Of a stretch of 43,169 nucleotides of DNA, positions 15,333 through 22,792 are shown one piece after another. Under the pieces are notes generated by a model. That model made no database searches. It saw only the letters and a list, made by a program, of their open reading frames with translations, and was not told the DNA's origin. The DNA is taken from positions 1 to 43,169 of the IMG/VR virus record IMGVR_UViG_3300050821_023943. The stretch is one strand, 5' to 3'. The position numbers and the translations under genes are program-made. The stretch comes from a virus. Numbering within the stretch: position 1 is the first letter of the stretch; every line of letters starts with the position of its first letter.

Positions 15333-16232
15333 CTATTTGCCCGAAGCGTGAACTTCCTTGATCTTTTCGTTGATCTGGCGAAGAGCACCCTCCGAAGCAG
15401 TTTTGACCTGCCTCACGAGCCGCTGGGTAAAGAGATAGGTCTCCAATTCAGCACTTGCTCCCGAGGTGCTCGACCTTGAGTTCAGGGCCTTCTCGTCGTC
15501 GGACTCATCGTCCTTCGGCTTTTTGGAAGGTTCCTCCCCTCCGTCGCCGTCTTCAGAGCCCATGAGCTCTTTGATGGCCGCGGTTGTCTCGTTGTGATGG
15601 GATTCCATCTTTTCCAAGATGGCTTTCAGTTTCTCCTTGTTCTTCGCGGAGATGGCGCGCCCGGCTTTCTGCGATGATTCTGCGAGGGCTTTTTCTTCTT
15701 CAGATTTGCCGTCATCTTCGCCTTCGCCCATCTCTGCCTTCGCCATGTCCATATGGGCTTTCTCGTGGCGGTCAAGCTCAACGGCCATCGCCTTTTCGCA
15801 TTTCGTAAATGCCTGTTCGCGCTCATCAGAGCCATGAGCTTCTGCATGGTCGGCTTTGAATTCATCGATGGCCTTGTGGAACGCTTTGACGTGCTTCAAA
15901 TGTTCGGCTTTCATTTCGGACTTGAATTCATTGATGGCTTTCTCGTCCTTGTTCGGCTCGCGGCCCATCGTCTCGTAAGAATCATCGATGGCCTTCATGC
16001 ACTTTTTCAAATGCTCGCCGTGCTCTTCGTCGAGGGCGTCCTTGAACTCTTCGATGGCTTTCTCGTGCTCCGAATTGTCGTTCGCATCCTCGTCTTCCTT
16101 GTGCGCCTTGCCTTCGGTGGCACCTTCTTCATCGGCCATCGCTTTGGTGTCAAATTCGTCGATATGCTTTGCAACGGCCTTACTGTGCCGCTCATGTTCT
16201 GCTTTTAACTTTTTGGTGAGTTCGTTGTTCAT
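15333..16232 (-). CDS. Possible nested scaffold protein (internal start)
   Basis: An in-frame ATG at 16232 (MNNELTKKLKAEHERH) falls at the boundary between the protease part and the coiled-coil part. Lambda Nu3 is made from an internal start in the same way. No Shine-Dalgarno lies in front of it, but many genes here lack one. This is inference only; proteolytic release is equally possible. Confidence 0.3.
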   Translation of the reverse strand: MNNELTKKLKAEHERHSKAVAKHIDEFDTKAMADEEGATEGKAHKEDEDANDNSEHEKAIEEFKDALDEEHGEHLKKCMKAIDDSYETMGREPNKDEKAINEFKSEMKAEHLKHVKAFHKAIDEFKADHAEAHGSDEREQAFTKCEKAMAVELDRHEKAHMDMAKAEMGEGEDDGKSEEEKALAESSQKAGRAISAKNKEKLKAILEKMESHHNETTAAIKELMGSEDGDGGEEPSKKPKDDESDDEKALNSRSSTSGASAELETYLFTQRLVRQVKTASEGALRQINEKIKEVHASGK

Positions 16233-17297
16233 ATCAGTTTCTGTTTTTTGCGACTTGTCCCGTTCGGGAACGCAGATCATCTGGCCGGGGTCTTTGGGAT
16301 TCTCTGCGAGGACTCCCGGCGTCCCGTCATCCAGCTCGCAGGCATCCCCCACCTGGGGCGATTTGTTCACTGGTTCCATGAGCTCGGGACTTTTTTTTAG
16401 AATGTCGAATAGCTCGATGGCTTTCTCATAGTCCGGCGCCTCCTTGCCGAACTCGGCGTAATGGCGTTTTAAGTGCGAATACACCGCCTTCTTATCCCCT
16501 TCCGGGATCTTCACGCCGCCGCGCGAGCCCATCAAGGCGCCCATCGCAGCCGCAACGCCGCGCCAATTCGCTTTCATGCTCTCCGCCTCGTGATGGGGCA
16601 GTTTGTATGCTGATTTCTTGTCTGCGTTTTCGCCATCAAACCACGCGCAGATGGATTTCAGTTTGTCGAGGTCATCACCACATGCTTTGACTTGTGCCGG
16701 GCCGTCCCACGCAGCATCGGTATCTTCCTCGATGCCATGCGACTTGTAGGGGACCGGACCTTTGGTGGCGAACGAGAGCCCTTTCATCACGAGCTCCGCC
16801 ATGTTGAGGTTCATCCGTTTTGTGTCGCGGATGGACAAGGCAAAGGGATTTGCCGGAACGGGGACGAAGCTGAACTCCAGAAGTTCAAGCTCTCCGTCCT
16901 CGTGCTGGATATACCCTACGGACGTGGTGTTGATGTAGCCCGCTTCGTACAAGCCAGCGATTTCGCCGGCAAATGAATTGAGTTCAGAGGGAGCAAATTT
17001 GCCTTCTGCGACGAGCTTCCCGTTTTGGATTGAGATGCCGGTGCAGATGCCGATCGGCGGGGTGGAATAGTCATGCGCCCAGAGGACGACGGGGTTCTTC
17101 TCATAATTGTCGAGCTTCCACTTGGACTGGTCGATCATATCGCCCTGCCGGTCCTCGTCTGAAGTCGAGATGATTACTTTGAAGGTGCCGCCGTCCTCTG
17201 CGGCTTTGATCCCTGAAACGACTGGCTGGTTCTTAAGGAGGGCTGCTTGGAAGTCCTTGAGGAGTTCTGCCGAGAATTGTTTTAGTGATTCTTTCAT
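15333..17297 (-). CDS. Prohead protease fused to capsid scaffold
   Basis: A 654-residue fusion. Residues 30-150 are an HK97 U35-type prohead protease with His75 (VLWAHDYSTPP) and Ser126 (NTTSVGY) as catalytic candidates. Residues about 195-295 carry a domain often appended to phage proteases (YKLPHHEAE, WRGVAAAMGALMGSRGG, KKAVYSHLKRHYAEFGKE). From about residue 355 to the end is a highly charged coiled-coil scaffold with repeated units around EKAIEEF, EKAINEF and HKAIDEF. Scaffold and protease would guide and then mature the capsid shell. An in-frame ATG at 16232 could give a separate 299-residue scaffold. GGAGG sits just before the start. Confidence 0.85.
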   Translation of the reverse strand: MKESLKQFSAELLKDFQAALLKNQPVVSGIKAAEDGGTFKVIISTSDEDRQGDMIDQSKWKLDNYEKNPVVLWAHDYSTPPIGICTGISIQNGKLVAEGKFAPSELNSFAGEIAGLYEAGYINTTSVGYIQHEDGELELLEFSFVPVPANPFALSIRDTKRMNLNMAELVMKGLSFATKGPVPYKSHGIEEDTDAAWDGPAQVKACGDDLDKLKSICAWFDGENADKKSAYKLPHHEAESMKANWRGVAAAMGALMGSRGGVKIPEGDKKAVYSHLKRHYAEFGKEAPDYEKAIELFDILKKSPELMEPVNKSPQVGDACELDDGTPGVLAENPKDPGQMICVPERDKSQKTETDMNNELTKKLKAEHERHSKAVAKHIDEFDTKAMADEEGATEGKAHKEDEDANDNSEHEKAIEEFKDALDEEHGEHLKKCMKAIDDSYETMGREPNKDEKAINEFKSEMKAEHLKHVKAFHKAIDEFKADHAEAHGSDEREQAFTKCEKAMAVELDRHEKAHMDMAKAEMGEGEDDGKSEEEKALAESSQKAGRAISAKNKEKLKAILEKMESHHNETTAAIKELMGSEDGDGGEEPSKKPKDDESDDEKALNSRSSTSGASAELETYLFTQRLVRQVKTASEGALRQINEKIKEVHASGK

Positions 17298-17317
17298 TCC
17301 CTCCGTGAGGTGTCGTC

Positions 17318-17872
17318 TTAGTAGGGGAGCTGGTCAAATGAAATGCGGAGAATGGTCGTCGTCGGAACTGTAAGGCTGGCGCCCGTGCCGTTCGTGTAAG
17401 CAATCCATGCGGTGCCGGTAACGCCGTTCGTGGAAGTCAGAATGCAGCCGGAGATAAATACCGTCGTAGTCGCCGTGCTGCCGCTGCAAATCGCTCCCAG
17501 GCTCAATCCGAGTGTTTCTGGAATAGTTATCGTCGTACTCGCTGATGAAGTTGTTGAACCGAATGCTGCAAGGGTAGCCGCCGTGGACGGAGTTCCCGAT
17601 GCCATTACATACGCCGTAAGGCCGTGGTACTGATCGGAACCGCCGACGCTCAATCCGTTCTGGGCGTCGTCTGCTAATGAGCCGGCCGGATAAATGTAAC
17701 CATTGCCGGTCAGACCGCCGGTGGTCGTCGCCGCATGCAGCTGAGGAGTGATGCCTCCCGAAAAGTCGCCGCCGGTAACTGGGGCAGCGAAGAGATGCGC
17801 ACCGACGATACCGCCAACCAACGCTACTGCGAGAACCGCTATCAAACCTCCAATGATTGTTTTGTTATTCAT
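17318..17872 (-). CDS. Exported Thr/Ser-rich protein (signal anchor)
   Basis: The 184-residue product starts MNNKTIIGGLIAVLAVALV, a clear membrane segment or Sec signal, with a likely cleavage near LFAAP, and continues as a Thr/Ser/Gly-rich beta protein with ATTTGG, TTSSAST and TATTTVF runs. Such proteins with TTT/TST runs remind me of surface proteins of Parcubacteria-type genomes. An AAAGGTCG element (17892-17899) lies 19 bases before the ATG. A signal peptide is unusual for a gene placed between tailspike and protease genes. It may be displayed on the host surface rather than in the virion. Confidence 0.6.
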   Translation of the reverse strand: MNNKTIIGGLIAVLAVALVGGIVGAHLFAAPVTGGDFSGGITPQLHAATTTGGLTGNGYIYPAGSLADDAQNGLSVGGSDQYHGLTAYVMASGTPSTAATLAAFGSTTSSASTTITIPETLGLSLGAICSGSTATTTVFISGCILTSTNGVTGTAWIAYTNGTGASLTVPTTTILRISFDQLPY

Positions 17873-17891
17873 GCCTTTACTGTAATGTTTG

Positions 17892-17899
17892 CGACCTTT
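17892..17899 (-). promoter_or_regulatory. AAAGGTCG element, copy 5
   Basis: 19 bases before the start codon at 17872. Confidence 0.6.
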
Positions 17900-17929
17900 A
17901 TTGGGAAGATAGCGAGGGTGTGTATAACT

Positions 17930-18268
17930 TCAGTTGTTCGATTTCGGGAGGGAGGGTTCGACGATGATCTTCACACCGTTCCACGTGAGGACCTCGGTGG
18001 ACCACGTCGCTGTGATCTGGGCAAGGAATGTTCCGGGGCTCGGGAAGTTTCCGGAAGCCACCAAGTAGTGGCAGGTGCCGGAGCTGGCACTGTCCACGGC
18101 CATTGCACCGCTGAATAACGCAGTTTGGGTCGGGTCTTGGCTGTCCTGCACGGTAATGACAAGCGACGAAATGCCGGTAAGGTTCACGGCGTTGCCGCTG
18201 CCGTCTTCAAGCGTAAAGGGAAGCTGGTAACCATAATCCCCTTGGGTAACGATTTGGGGCTGGATCAT
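17930..18268 (-). CDS. Small Ig-like/baseplate-upper-like domain protein
   Basis: A 112-residue beta-rich protein: VTQGDYGYQLPFTLEDGSG then NLTGISSLVITVQD, and a final strand NGVKIIVEPS. The beginning resembles the N-terminal domain of phage BppU-type or fibre adaptor proteins (QGDTGY…LKDANGNPVDLTG). It may adapt the neighbouring surface or spike proteins to the virion. The ATG overlaps the previous gene's stop as ATGA. Confidence 0.55.
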   Translation of the reverse strand: MIQPQIVTQGDYGYQLPFTLEDGSGNAVNLTGISSLVITVQDSQDPTQTALFSGAMAVDSASSGTCHYLVASGNFPSPGTFLAQITATWSTEVLTWNGVKIIVEPSLPKSNN

Positions 18269-18462
18269 AATTCGAGGGTGGTTTGGTTTGTTTCGGGATC
18301 AGAGAGCGTCATGGAGCGGAAGCGGAGCATGAGGGCGAGCTGGGAAATGCCGGTCTGAAGTATCCGCATCCCAAGCATGACAAGGGGCGCAATCGGCGCG
18401 AAGGAAGAGCTCTGTCGCTCCGATCCGTACGTATTGGTTCCGTAGCCAGAAAAGCCGTACAA
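18265..18462 (-). CDS. Small Gly/Tyr-rich protein with hydrophobic helix
   Basis: A 65-residue protein beginning YGFSGYGTNTYGS, followed by a hydrophobic stretch (APIAPLVMLGMRILQTG). The frame opens with TTG at 18462 and no closer ATG fits, so the start is uncertain. The ATGA overlap with the gene at 18268 supports that it is translated. Function unknown. Confidence 0.45.
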   Translation of the reverse strand: MYGFSGYGTNTYGSERQSSSFAPIAPLVMLGMRILQTGISQLALMLRFRSMTLSDPETNQTTLEL

Positions 18463-18526
18463 GGTAGTAGTGAATTAGTTATTTATGAAGACGCTAGCAA
18501 TCGACACGGCCTTGTTCGGGTTCTTT

Positions 18527-19732
18527 TCATTGGAATATGACATGACCGACGAATTTAACAATTCCGTTCAGCCAATCGTCGAGATTGGGCGGAATCACGC
18601 CAAACGCTGTTTCTGTTCCGATGTGGTAGAAGCCAGTCGAGGTAGCCGCATCATCAGGAGCGTTCTGGTTGTTATACTCCGTCGTGATCCATTGGGACGT
18701 AAGCGGGGTTTGTGAGAGCCGTAGTTCGGACATAGCGCCGGTTAATTCACCATTCGCGACACCATTTTGTCCAATCTTAAATCCTGGCTGTCCAGCGGGG
18801 AATGAGCTTGCAGTGAATGTTCCGAGCGTAGAAGTAGTTAATAATTTCGCATTCTGATAAACAGACCATAAGTTCGTGCTTGAGTTCGCTACGATGGTGA
18901 GTTGCGCCCATTTACTGGTACTTGCGACTGGCGTGAAGGGACCAAGACGCGAACCACGAAATGTGCCTTCATAGATGCTACCTCCAAAGCTATAAAAGTT
19001 CGCATCACCGTTAGCGACGCTCCATATTCCTTGCGTACCACCGCCATTTGCTCTCACCCACATCTCTAGCGTCGCCTGTCCGGCAGTAAAGGGATTGGAG
19101 ATAGTTGTAGTTGCAGAATCGGGATTCGCTCCATTGAACGCGGTGCCGTTCCCGAAGGGAGTTGTCGTTGCCCCAAAGGTAAGTGTGCTGACTTTGGTGA
19201 AGTTCTCAGCATTCACCGTGCTATCGCTCGCATTATAGAGATGCCACACGCCGACATAGTTCGAGTTCCAGGTCGAAGTCGGGTTGCTCTGGTCAGTGTT
19301 CACTGCTGAAGCGTCATAGCACGCGTAGATGACCGTTCCTGTCTGTAGGGTCGGGATGTTCACCCAGTCACGTAGTGCGCCAGTGGAAGATGAGTAGGTT
19401 TGCGTTTGAAAATTGAGGTATCCTCCTGCAGTGCAATTGGCTGACGAGGTAGCAAAAACCAAATCGCATGGCTCCTGGATACCGCCGGGTGCCGTGCAAA
19501 GGTTTTGGATATCGCCTCCATGAGATGATGACTCCCAAGAAGTGAGCGTTGAAGAAACCAGCATGGGGAAATTGGTGTTCGTGCCAGATGCGATGGAAGC
19601 AGTGGAAGTTACCGTAATAGTGCGGTAGAAGGAAAACGATGCGGCTAACGCTTGCGGAGAAAATTGGATAAACGAAACGACCGCGCCGATCGCGATGAGG
19701 AGGAGGTAGATTGTTCGTGCTTCGTTTTTCAT
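18527..19732 (-). CDS. Exported DUF2341/LamG-like protein
   Basis: This 401-residue protein has a signal peptide (about residues 1-30, ending in QALAAS). A DUF2341-like domain follows at about 31-150, with FYRTITV, FPMLVSS, DLVFATSS and WVNIPTLQTGTVIYACYD. A LamG/concanavalin-type domain comes next, with YVGVWHLYN, GTAFNGAN, ATLEMWVRANGG and LRLSQ. This pairing is typical of secreted bacterial proteins that bind sugars or surfaces, and I associate the TST-rich style with Patescibacteria. Its start overlaps the stop of the larger surface protein as TGATG. Either it is a virion adhesin or it is exported to the host surface. Confidence 0.65.
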   Translation of the reverse strand: MKNEARTIYLLLIAIGAVVSFIQFSPQALAASFSFYRTITVTSTASIASGTNTNFPMLVSSTLTSWESSSHGGDIQNLCTAPGGIQEPCDLVFATSSANCTAGGYLNFQTQTYSSSTGALRDWVNIPTLQTGTVIYACYDASAVNTDQSNPTSTWNSNYVGVWHLYNASDSTVNAENFTKVSTLTFGATTTPFGNGTAFNGANPDSATTTISNPFTAGQATLEMWVRANGGGTQGIWSVANGDANFYSFGGSIYEGTFRGSRLGPFTPVASTSKWAQLTIVANSSTNLWSVYQNAKLLTTSTLGTFTASSFPAGQPGFKIGQNGVANGELTGAMSELRLSQTPLTSQWITTEYNNQNAPDDAATSTGFYHIGTETAFGVIPPNLDDWLNGIVKFVGHVIFQ

Positions 19733-22700
19733 CAGAGGCAAGTTGAGGTGCTTAGCTGCCACGCAATCGTACTCGATACCTGAAAGTCGGCGTAGACGAT
19801 GGTTGTACCCGATGCTTGACTCGGGGTCATTTCCAGGCAGCCCGTTCGGTATGTTGAGGTTGCCGTTGAGGTCGCGCCGATCATCACGGTCGAGGTCTGT
19901 TGAGTGGGACTCCACGTATAGAGCTGGACACCGCCAGACGTCGTCGTAGTGCCGACGGATAATGCAGTCGCAATCGTCGTCGTACCCGTTATCGAAACGG
20001 TACCCGTGGCGACCACATTGCCGACGGTAATCGTCTGGGCAAATCCTGGCGCGCCATCGGATCGCAGGAATGTGGTCGCTGAACCATTAATCGGTGCCTG
20101 ACTCGTGATTAACCCAGTTGGATTAGCGCCTGTTCCACCCCCGCCCGAAGGGGTTGACGTCGAGACGAGGTTTTTATTCGCATCGAAATAAGCAAAACTA
20201 TTGGCATTTACAGTGCTTGTCGAGGCGCGAAACGTTCCTGCTGATACGACCGTTGACGAGGTATCTCCATAGGTGCCATCATTGTTGAACTCCATCACTC
20301 CCGCCGATGGGTTCGCTTCGTAAACATCTATTGCTGTCGAGGGGAGTTGCCATTCGATAGTAGATGAACCAGTGGTATTATCATTATAGTTCGACATCAA
20401 CATACGGCTACCATTGTAGAGATTCAATTGCCCCTGGCTGTTGATTGATGATGGGAAATTAGTTCCTGTGATTCCCTCTAAGACAGTATTCACATGCGCA
20501 GTATTCGCCACGTTAAAGTTTCCCTGACTCCCCGTTTCCCAAAGGTTTGTACCGTCAGACCAAAATTGGAATGACGTTTGCCCTCCTCTCGGTGCCCAGT
20601 TACCAACAGGGATAGAATTACAGAGCTCCCATGAATCCGAAGCCGAGCAATAAACCGGGTTGGTTGAAGTTGGCCATGTGACATTGACTTCTTGTGGCAC
20701 CGATATAAGTGTCGAAGTATTATTGATGATTACATTGACAAACTGATTCAGGGGAAGGTTGAGGAAGGTCGGAAGCACACTGAATAAAGTGGTCGTCGTA
20801 TCGAGGGCTTCACAGGTGCTTGAGCTGGCAAAATTACACGAGAAGGCGCCCGTGCTGCTATTGATGAGGGTCGTGAATCCCGGATTAAGAGCAACCGTCC
20901 CTGTCGTATTGATGGGATTCGGTGACGTCGTAATGCCAAAGCCAGGGTAGATGCCGGAGACGGTGCCGCAAGTCGTGGTTGCTACTGCGCCAGCTGTTCC
21001 GATATCAAGACACGGGTTTCCCGAAGAACCAAGAGATGTAATGGAAAGATAGGTGGTCGTCGCACTGCCCTTCACCGTAGTAGAGCCCACGGTCAAAGTT
21101 CCCTGAATAGTGGATGCCCCAGTTCCAGCGTAAAGGCTACTCCAGCGATTGCTCGCGGTACCGAGCGGAATAGTATTGTCGAGCCCTGATGAGGGAGCCA
21201 CCGAACTTGTCGCAATGGAAATTACATCCTGATACGTCCCGCCTCCCGCAGGAAGTTCGAAATCAATTTGGTTCCATGAACCTGACTGGCAACCGATGCG
21301 CAATGCATTGAACGTGCTATCGAGATACTGGAAGCAGGGTGGATTGCTCCCGTTGATAGTGACTCCATTTGCGAAAGCAATAGGAGTTCCCTGGATTGCA
21401 TAAGACGTTCCGACGGCGACCGGTCCTTGCGTTGTCTCAGCCCCGTTCACCTGAAGCTGGGAACCGTTGTCCGTCGTTGACGTTCCCACTTCGACATTGC
21501 CGCCGTTCGCCTGAAGAACTAATAAACGAAGCGAACCACTGCCAGATTGTTCGGTGCTGACATTCGCAAATCCATTGACGGATTTTCCAAGATGGAGGCA
21601 TTCGTAGTTCGATCCTCCCCCTGAAGCATTGATGTCGTTCGAACAAATGTCTTCCCACGCCGCGCCGTAGATGTTATTACCGAAGGCATTCGTTGTTGTG
21701 TTTCCGTGCGGGAAAATGTCGAACGCGATAGAGGTATTGGTGGCGATGGGGGTTACATAGGGGACAGGGATACCAACACTCTGCCGGCCACCGAAGGCAA
21801 ACGTGTCAGATGCGTTCGTATCGGGCGCCTCTTGGAGGGTACCGCTCGCAATCGAGAGTACTTCGGTTGAACTCGTATAGGTCAGTTGCGAAAAACCGGT
21901 AAGGGTTCCCGACGTATTGAAAACAGCGACGTAGGTCGAAGTAGATGGCCCAACGGTACCTGATCCACCTGCTGTGACTGTGATTGCGGTCGAAGTTGTG
22001 GTTGTGGCCACGGAGCATCCCGAAATACAAGTAACTGCATAGGTTACCGTGCCAGTATTGGTGTTGAATGAGGTAACACCGGTATTCGTGAATGTCCCTG
22101 TAGCTCCTGAAACCGAATAGGAAATGCCTGTACCTACCGAGAAAAGAAATGGATTGATGAGCTGCCATGAGCCATTCAGATAGACCAGGGAACCTGTTGC
22201 GTTCGCTGGGATCGGCGATCCGTTGAGGCCGATGACTTTATACACTGGCGTGAGAGAAGTTGCGCCTAATGCGGTGCCTGACACATCCCCCGACGGCGTA
22301 AGCGTTATCGTTTGATTGCCTGAAATGTAGGCGCTCGGATTGCTTGCAAGATAGAACGTTGTCGAATTCACACCCTGCCAGGTGCCAGCCCAGTTGCCGG
22401 TGTTGATGATTGAAAAGGTCGTGGTGGCGCCGCCCACCGTGCTCGTGACCGTCGTACCGTCGCCGATGATATGGAACACCGCTGCTTGCTGCCCATTGAT
22501 TGTCGTCGTGGCAATCACCGTCGCTGCAATAGTCACGCTGCCTGACGCATTTGTAATCAGGATATTTGTACCGGGCGTCAGCGTTGCCGGTGTATAGGTG
22601 CCGGAGCCATTGCCGATAAGGACTGTCCCCGATGCCGGAGTAAGATTCGATCCAGTGCCACCAGCGGGAGGAAGCAAAAGCGGCGTATATGCCAACGCCC

Positions 22701-22767
22701 GCAGCGCTCCGATGCCGAGAAACACCGTTGCCACTGCCACTGCAAAAGCCCAGGTTCCTTTCTTCAT
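19732..22767 (-). CDS. Large exported Thr/Ser-rich surface or fibre protein
   Basis: A 1011-residue protein with a signal peptide (MKKGTWAFAVAVATVFLGIG … ALAY) followed by about 980 residues of Thr/Ser/Gly/Asn-rich beta repeats. Phrases such as GNWAGTWQGVN, TGLITSQAPINGS, TTTIATALSVGTTTT and SSTIAWQLSTSTCL are the style of Parcubacteria surface proteins. It ends in a Cys-containing beta domain (YRTGCLEM … STSTCL). The leader is A/T/C-rich without a Shine-Dalgarno. As a phage gene it could be a fibre acquired from the host surface-protein pool, or a cell-surface protein expressed during infection. The signal peptide favours export. Confidence 0.65.
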   Translation of the reverse strand: MKKGTWAFAVAVATVFLGIGALRALAYTPLLLPPAGGTGSNLTPASGTVLIGNGSGTYTPATLTPGTNILITNASGSVTIAATVIATTTINGQQAAVFHIIGDGTTVTSTVGGATTTFSIINTGNWAGTWQGVNSTTFYLASNPSAYISGNQTITLTPSGDVSGTALGATSLTPVYKVIGLNGSPIPANATGSLVYLNGSWQLINPFLFSVGTGISYSVSGATGTFTNTGVTSFNTNTGTVTYAVTCISGCSVATTTTSTAITVTAGGSGTVGPSTSTYVAVFNTSGTLTGFSQLTYTSSTEVLSIASGTLQEAPDTNASDTFAFGGRQSVGIPVPYVTPIATNTSIAFDIFPHGNTTTNAFGNNIYGAAWEDICSNDINASGGGSNYECLHLGKSVNGFANVSTEQSGSGSLRLLVLQANGGNVEVGTSTTDNGSQLQVNGAETTQGPVAVGTSYAIQGTPIAFANGVTINGSNPPCFQYLDSTFNALRIGCQSGSWNQIDFELPAGGGTYQDVISIATSSVAPSSGLDNTIPLGTASNRWSSLYAGTGASTIQGTLTVGSTTVKGSATTTYLSITSLGSSGNPCLDIGTAGAVATTTCGTVSGIYPGFGITTSPNPINTTGTVALNPGFTTLINSSTGAFSCNFASSSTCEALDTTTTLFSVLPTFLNLPLNQFVNVIINNTSTLISVPQEVNVTWPTSTNPVYCSASDSWELCNSIPVGNWAPRGGQTSFQFWSDGTNLWETGSQGNFNVANTAHVNTVLEGITGTNFPSSINSQGQLNLYNGSRMLMSNYNDNTTGSSTIEWQLPSTAIDVYEANPSAGVMEFNNDGTYGDTSSTVVSAGTFRASTSTVNANSFAYFDANKNLVSTSTPSGGGGTGANPTGLITSQAPINGSATTFLRSDGAPGFAQTITVGNVVATGTVSITGTTTIATALSVGTTTTSGGVQLYTWSPTQQTSTVMIGATSTATSTYRTGCLEMTPSQASGTTIVYADFQVSSTIAWQLSTSTCL

Positions 22768-22792
22768 GTGTGTTGGGATTATTTGTTAATAA

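Noticed and set aside
15560-16240. DNA-level tandem repeat in the scaffold region
   Set aside because: Recurrent GATGGC-type strings reflect repeated EKAI-x-EF protein motifs; unit lengths vary, so it is a protein repeat, not a satellite.
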